A stretch of 64,000 nucleotides of DNA, taken from contig CALCJM010000166.1 in NCBI GenBank assembly GCA_937967505.1, positions 1-64,000 on the forward strand, in the 5' to 3' direction. Origin of the DNA: an uncultured Pirellulaceae bacterium. GTDB lineage: Bacteria > Planctomycetota > Planctomycetia > Pirellulales > Pirellulaceae. Below are positions 53,701 to 57,351 of the stretch, in pieces. Below the pieces are notes generated by a model. That model saw only the letters and a list, made by a program, of their open reading frames with translations, was not told the origin of the DNA and made no database searches. The translations under genes and the position numbers were made by a program. The first letter of the stretch is position 1. Each line of letters opens with the position of its first letter.

Positions 53701-55155
53701 GTCGATACCTTCACCTACACCGTGGTGAATGAAACGGGAGCCACATCAACAGCAACGGTAACGATCGAAATTCGCGACACCGATTCAACAGGCGTCGATC
53801 CGGCAGATGTTCCTCCGGTTGCCAACGATGACCGAACCGTAGCCTTCATGGATCAACCAGCTTCAGGGTCATTGCTCAGCAACGACGGCGACCCGACAGG
53901 GCAAACGATCACCGTTGAGCAAACGCCGGTGGAAACTCCCGTGAATGGAACCGTCACGATCGGTGCAGATGGAACCTACGTCTACGTGCCAAACCCGGGA
54001 TTCACGGGAACCGATTCGTTTATCTATCAGATAGTGGACCCCGACGGCAACTTCGATACCGCTCGGGTATCGATCTCGATCCTGGAAGACACCAATGGAT
54101 CCACCAACTACCGTCCGGTTGGCGGCGATGACGCGGCCTTCACAACCAAAGACGTCCCCATTACAGGCGACCTGCTGGCCAACGACACCGATCCGGATGG
54201 TGATCCACTGACAGTCAACACCACGCCAGTGGAGGCACCGGCTAACGGCACCTTGCGAATCGATGAAGACGGCACGTACTTCTACGAGCCTGATCCGGGA
54301 TTTGTGGGCAATGATTCTTTCAGCTACGAAGTTTCCGATCCGTCGGGAGCCACGGACATTGTCCGAGTCGGACTGACGATCTTCAACCGACCACCGGTTG
54401 CGATCGACAACCAGGTCGAAATGATCACCCTGGGCCCCGTTTCAGGCCAGGCGTTCGACAACGACAGTGATCCTGATGGCGATCAGCTAACCGGGTTCAT
54501 CGTGACACCGCCGACTCGGGGAACCATCGAATGGAACGCCGACGGGACTTTCACTTACACTCCGGGTCCGACGTTTGAGGGATCCGACTCGTTCGAATAC
54601 GAAGTCTGTGATGAATCAGGGTCTTGCCGAACCGCCACGGTCTTTATTGACATGCCAACCTTCGGTACGGCGGGCGGATACCCACCCAACTTCCCGATCC
54701 TCGCGCCCATTAATTCAGGTCGCCTCAGCGATCTGATCGGTGGTCCGGCGGGATCAAGTGGACCGACTTACTCGGGTGTTCCAATCAACACCAACGCCAA
54801 TCCACTGGAACTGGACAGCGGATTGCCGGTCACAGGCGGCTACGATAGCTCCTTGGCGATGGCTGGCGAACCACTGGACGGTTGTGGACCATGCGACGAA
54901 GTCATTGTCGGATCACCGGATGCCGGAGAAGCCATTCTGGTTGACGGCGTCATGAATGAAGCAGGCGTGACTGGCGAATTCGAACCGTGCGAAGCAGTGA
55001 TCGATGGAACCGACGGTGGTGAAGTGATCGTGGAAGAGATTGACGGCGGTGCCTGCGAAGAGGCGGATGTTTGCGAGCCGGGAAGCTCACCGATCATCCC
55101 GCCGCTGAGTGGACCTTCCTTCCTGCGGCGGTTCACCAACTGGTTGCAGCGGTAG
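29752..55155 (+). CDS. Giant multidomain surface/secreted protein (8467 aa): LEPR-XLL-like motif, DUF4347, TSP3-type Ca-binding super-repeats with variable inserts, 14 Calx-beta-like repeats, about 13 cadherin/VCBS-like repeats, Cys-acidic C-terminal region with basic tail
   Basis: Single uninterrupted ORF. N-term [18 protein letters not shown]; DUF4347-like [16 protein letters not shown]...[18 protein letters not shown]...[13 protein letters not shown]...[24 protein letters not shown]; recurring DxDNDGILDxxE; recurring W-S-x-S-G...EGxEDFxIxL...TxxxDTQG; recurring [12 protein letters not shown]...[29 protein letters not shown]. Confidence 0.95.
   Translation: [8467 protein letters not shown]
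29932..30441 (+). other. DUF4347 domain within the giant protein
   Basis: [21 protein letters not shown] ... [13 protein letters not shown] ... [38 protein letters not shown]...GGDWDLE. Confidence 0.85.
33530..44540 (+). repeat. Seven TSP3-like super-repeats with different domains inserted after each DxDNDGILDxxE anchor
   Basis: Anchors near 33530 ([19 protein letters not shown]), 34880 ([16 protein letters not shown]), 35957 ([16 protein letters not shown]), 37905 ([16 protein letters not shown]), 40537 ([16 protein letters not shown]), 42028 ([16 protein letters not shown]), 43429 ([16 protein letters not shown]). Confidence 0.85.
36013..36840 (+). other. ALK/LTK-like glycine-rich domain inside the giant protein
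   Basis: [63 protein letters not shown]...FGGGGAAG...[23 protein letters not shown]...[38 protein letters not shown]. Confidence 0.7.
44545..50740 (+). repeat. Fourteen Calx-beta-like tandem repeats, mostly 147-150 aa period
   Basis: Anchor Trp codon (one Phe) at 44563, 44989, 45436, 45880, 46327, 46774, 47215, 47659, 48109, 48556, 48994, 49441, 49888, 50335; spacings 426, 447, 444, 447, 447, 441, 444, 450, 447, 438, 447, 447, 447 nt. Confidence 0.9.
50740..54650 (+). repeat. About 13 cadherin/VCBS-like (Ig-like) tandem repeats of roughly 100 aa
   Basis: Recurring [17 protein letters not shown]...[29 protein letters not shown]; some units carry CDEAGNC. Confidence 0.85.
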
Positions 55156-55165
55156 GTAATTGAGT

Positions 55166-55582
55166 CTACCTTCCTTTTCCTGTCCAAAACGCCAACAGGG
55201 TGCCCCCGGCAAGCATGAGCTTGTTGGGGGCATTCAATTGATGGATGTTCATCAGGAAATCGACAAAGGGTCCGTTCTGAAACTTCAGCAACGACTGCCA
55301 CTCGCAGACCAACATTAACAACAGACCTATCACCCCACATACCAATCCGTAGTACCAACCGGAGCGTCCCGCCAGTGTGCTAAAACCAAAACCAACCAGC
55401 GCTCCGGGGATCATCAACCCGTCGTAGCCCTGATCGAGCAGCCAGAAATACACAAACCAGCCCGCCACCGCACCGATGGCGGCCCCCAGCAAACCTCGTC
55501 CCCATGCGGCGACCGGATTGCCGCGCATGATATTGCTGATCGCCTGGCCAACTTCTTCCTCGGCCGATGGTCTCTGGTTCAT
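55166..55582 (-). CDS. Small integral membrane protein of unknown function
   Basis: MNQRPSAEEEVGQAISNIMRGNPVAAWGRGLLGAAIGAVAGWFVYFWLL... multiple hydrophobic segments; start MNQRP preferred. Confidence 0.65.
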   Translation of the reverse strand: MNQRPSAEEEVGQAISNIMRGNPVAAWGRGLLGAAIGAVAGWFVYFWLLDQGYDGLMIPGALVGFGFSTLAGRSGWYYGLVCGVIGLLLMLVCEWQSLLKFQNGPFVDFLMNIHQLNAPNKLMLAGGTLLAFWTGKGR

Positions 55583-55710
55583 CAATGAGCCTCTCAATTT
55601 GAACGCGGTGGAGCAGGGAAATGCGGATGGTCGACTTAGATATTGGCAAATCTATCGGGAACATTTGAGGGTTGGCGATTTCACGATCCGGTGACCGGGC
55701 CAGTATTGTC

Positions 55711-57351
55711 CTAGTGCTGTGCCTGCCCGAATTTGCGGACGGGGAGCCCGGCCGGTTTATGGTTGGTTTTGATGGCGATCATATCATCCAACGAACCCAA
55801 AAATGCTTCAATCAGTTCGGCGTCCCACTGGGTACCGGCACCATCTTTAAGAATCTTGACGGCTTGTTCGACCGGCATACCGCTGCGATAGGGGCGATCG
55901 CTGGTCATCCCATCAAAGGCATCCACGACCGCCAAAATTCGACCATCGATGGGAATGTCGTCGCCGGCAAGTTTGTCCGGATATCCCATTCCGTCAACAC
56001 GCTCGTGATGATGCAAGACACCGGGGATGATTGGATTTAGCTGGGTCAGTTCATGCAGGATTGCCCATCCTTTTTCCGGGTGTCGCTTGATTTCGTCGTA
56101 TTCGTCATCATTCAGTGTGGTGGGTTTGCCCAACGTGTCATCCGAGATGCCGATCTTGCCTACATCGTGCAGCAGGCCACTCAGATACAAACGTTCGAGT
56201 TCCGTCGGGCTAAATCCTAATTGACCACCAAGGCGACGGGCGTACATGGCAACACGTTCGCTGTGACCGCGGGTATAATCGTCCTTTGCCTCAATTGCGG
56301 TGACCAAAGACCGGACGGTGTTGGTCAGCAATTCTTCTTTTTCGCGCATCAGTTGCATATTCATCAGATGCGTGGACAGCATGGTGGCTGCCGATTTAAG
56401 CATCATTGATTCGCTGGTTCCAAATTCGCTGTTGATTTCGTTCCAAGCGGTATCTGCAGGATCGTCGCCGGTGACCAGATTTCTGTTCAGCGTCAGGATC
56501 CAACCCAGCATTTGTCCCTGCCTCATTAACGGCGTCAACATGAATGCGTTGATCTGGCCACTTTGGGCCGCGAGTGTGCCGGGCAAGGTTCGATCAAAGT
56601 GGTTGACAATCAGGTCTCCGCAAGTGGCGCGATCACCAAACTGATCGATCAACCAGTTACAGGCGGCAACATCAATCACTGGTCGAGACCAATTGCTGCT
56701 TTCGATAATGACAAAATCGAAATCATCAGAATCCTGACTACTTGCCCGTCGATCTTCCACCGGGAAATCATCAATCACCAGTTGTCGTTGATTGGGCTTC
56801 AACAGCAAAACCTGCTGAGCCTTGACACAGTGATTAATCAGGCTGAGTATTTTCGCCAACGATCCGCCAACACCGTCCCCTGCCAATTCCAAGTGATCGG
56901 CAATTTGACGAAGAAAGGTCAGCTCTTCCAGATCTTCGGACACCTGTCGGACCAGCCCGTCATTTTCACTTTTCAGGTCATTTAGCTGATCTCGTTCCCG
57001 CCGCAGCTGTCGCCACTGGCAAACCGCAACCGTTGCACGGTCCTGATCTGTCGCATCGATCTCCATCGCAGCCAGCAACAACTGATAATCCAACTCGATT
57101 GGCACCAGCAATATCTGTCTGTTATTCCATGAAACGCAAGTCACTTCCTGATTGGCAACAACTTCTTCCATGATTCCGAACAACGTACCATCAGGCTGAC
57201 CGAAAGAGGCTTGCCCCGCGACTTCAACCCAGCGATCCCTGAACTGATAGATCGCAGGCGCTGCTGCGGTCAGGCTTCGCAACTGTTGTGAGACTTCTGA
57301 CAGTGGTTCATTTGCGGTGGCGGCCGGGCAAGTTTTGGGGAGAGATGTCAT
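55711..57351 (-). CDS. HD-GYP domain phosphohydrolase (putative c-di-GMP phosphodiesterase) with N-terminal GAF-like region
   Basis: GHSERVAMYARRLG, LLHDVGKIGISDDTL, HPEKGWAIL, HHHERVDGMGYPDKLAGDDIPIDGRILAVVDAFDGMTSDRPYR. Confidence 0.9.
   Translation of the reverse strand: MTSLPKTCPAATANEPLSEVSQQLRSLTAAAPAIYQFRDRWVEVAGQASFGQPDGTLFGIMEEVVANQEVTCVSWNNRQILLVPIELDYQLLLAAMEIDATDQDRATVAVCQWRQLRRERDQLNDLKSENDGLVRQVSEDLEELTFLRQIADHLELAGDGVGGSLAKILSLINHCVKAQQVLLLKPNQRQLVIDDFPVEDRRASSQDSDDFDFVIIESSNWSRPVIDVAACNWLIDQFGDRATCGDLIVNHFDRTLPGTLAAQSGQINAFMLTPLMRQGQMLGWILTLNRNLVTGDDPADTAWNEINSEFGTSESMMLKSAATMLSTHLMNMQLMREKEELLTNTVRSLVTAIEAKDDYTRGHSERVAMYARRLGGQLGFSPTELERLYLSGLLHDVGKIGISDDTLGKPTTLNDDEYDEIKRHPEKGWAILHELTQLNPIIPGVLHHHERVDGMGYPDKLAGDDIPIDGRILAVVDAFDGMTSDRPYRSGMPVEQAVKILKDGAGTQWDAELIEAFLGSLDDMIAIKTNHKPAGLPVRKFGQAQH

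Noticed and set aside
29752-55155. Giant ORF as an assembly artefact of collapsed or concatenated repeats
   Set aside because: Repeat units differ clearly, the frame is intact for 25 kb, and distinct N- and C-terminal domains are present. Exact repeat number still deserves long-read confirmation.
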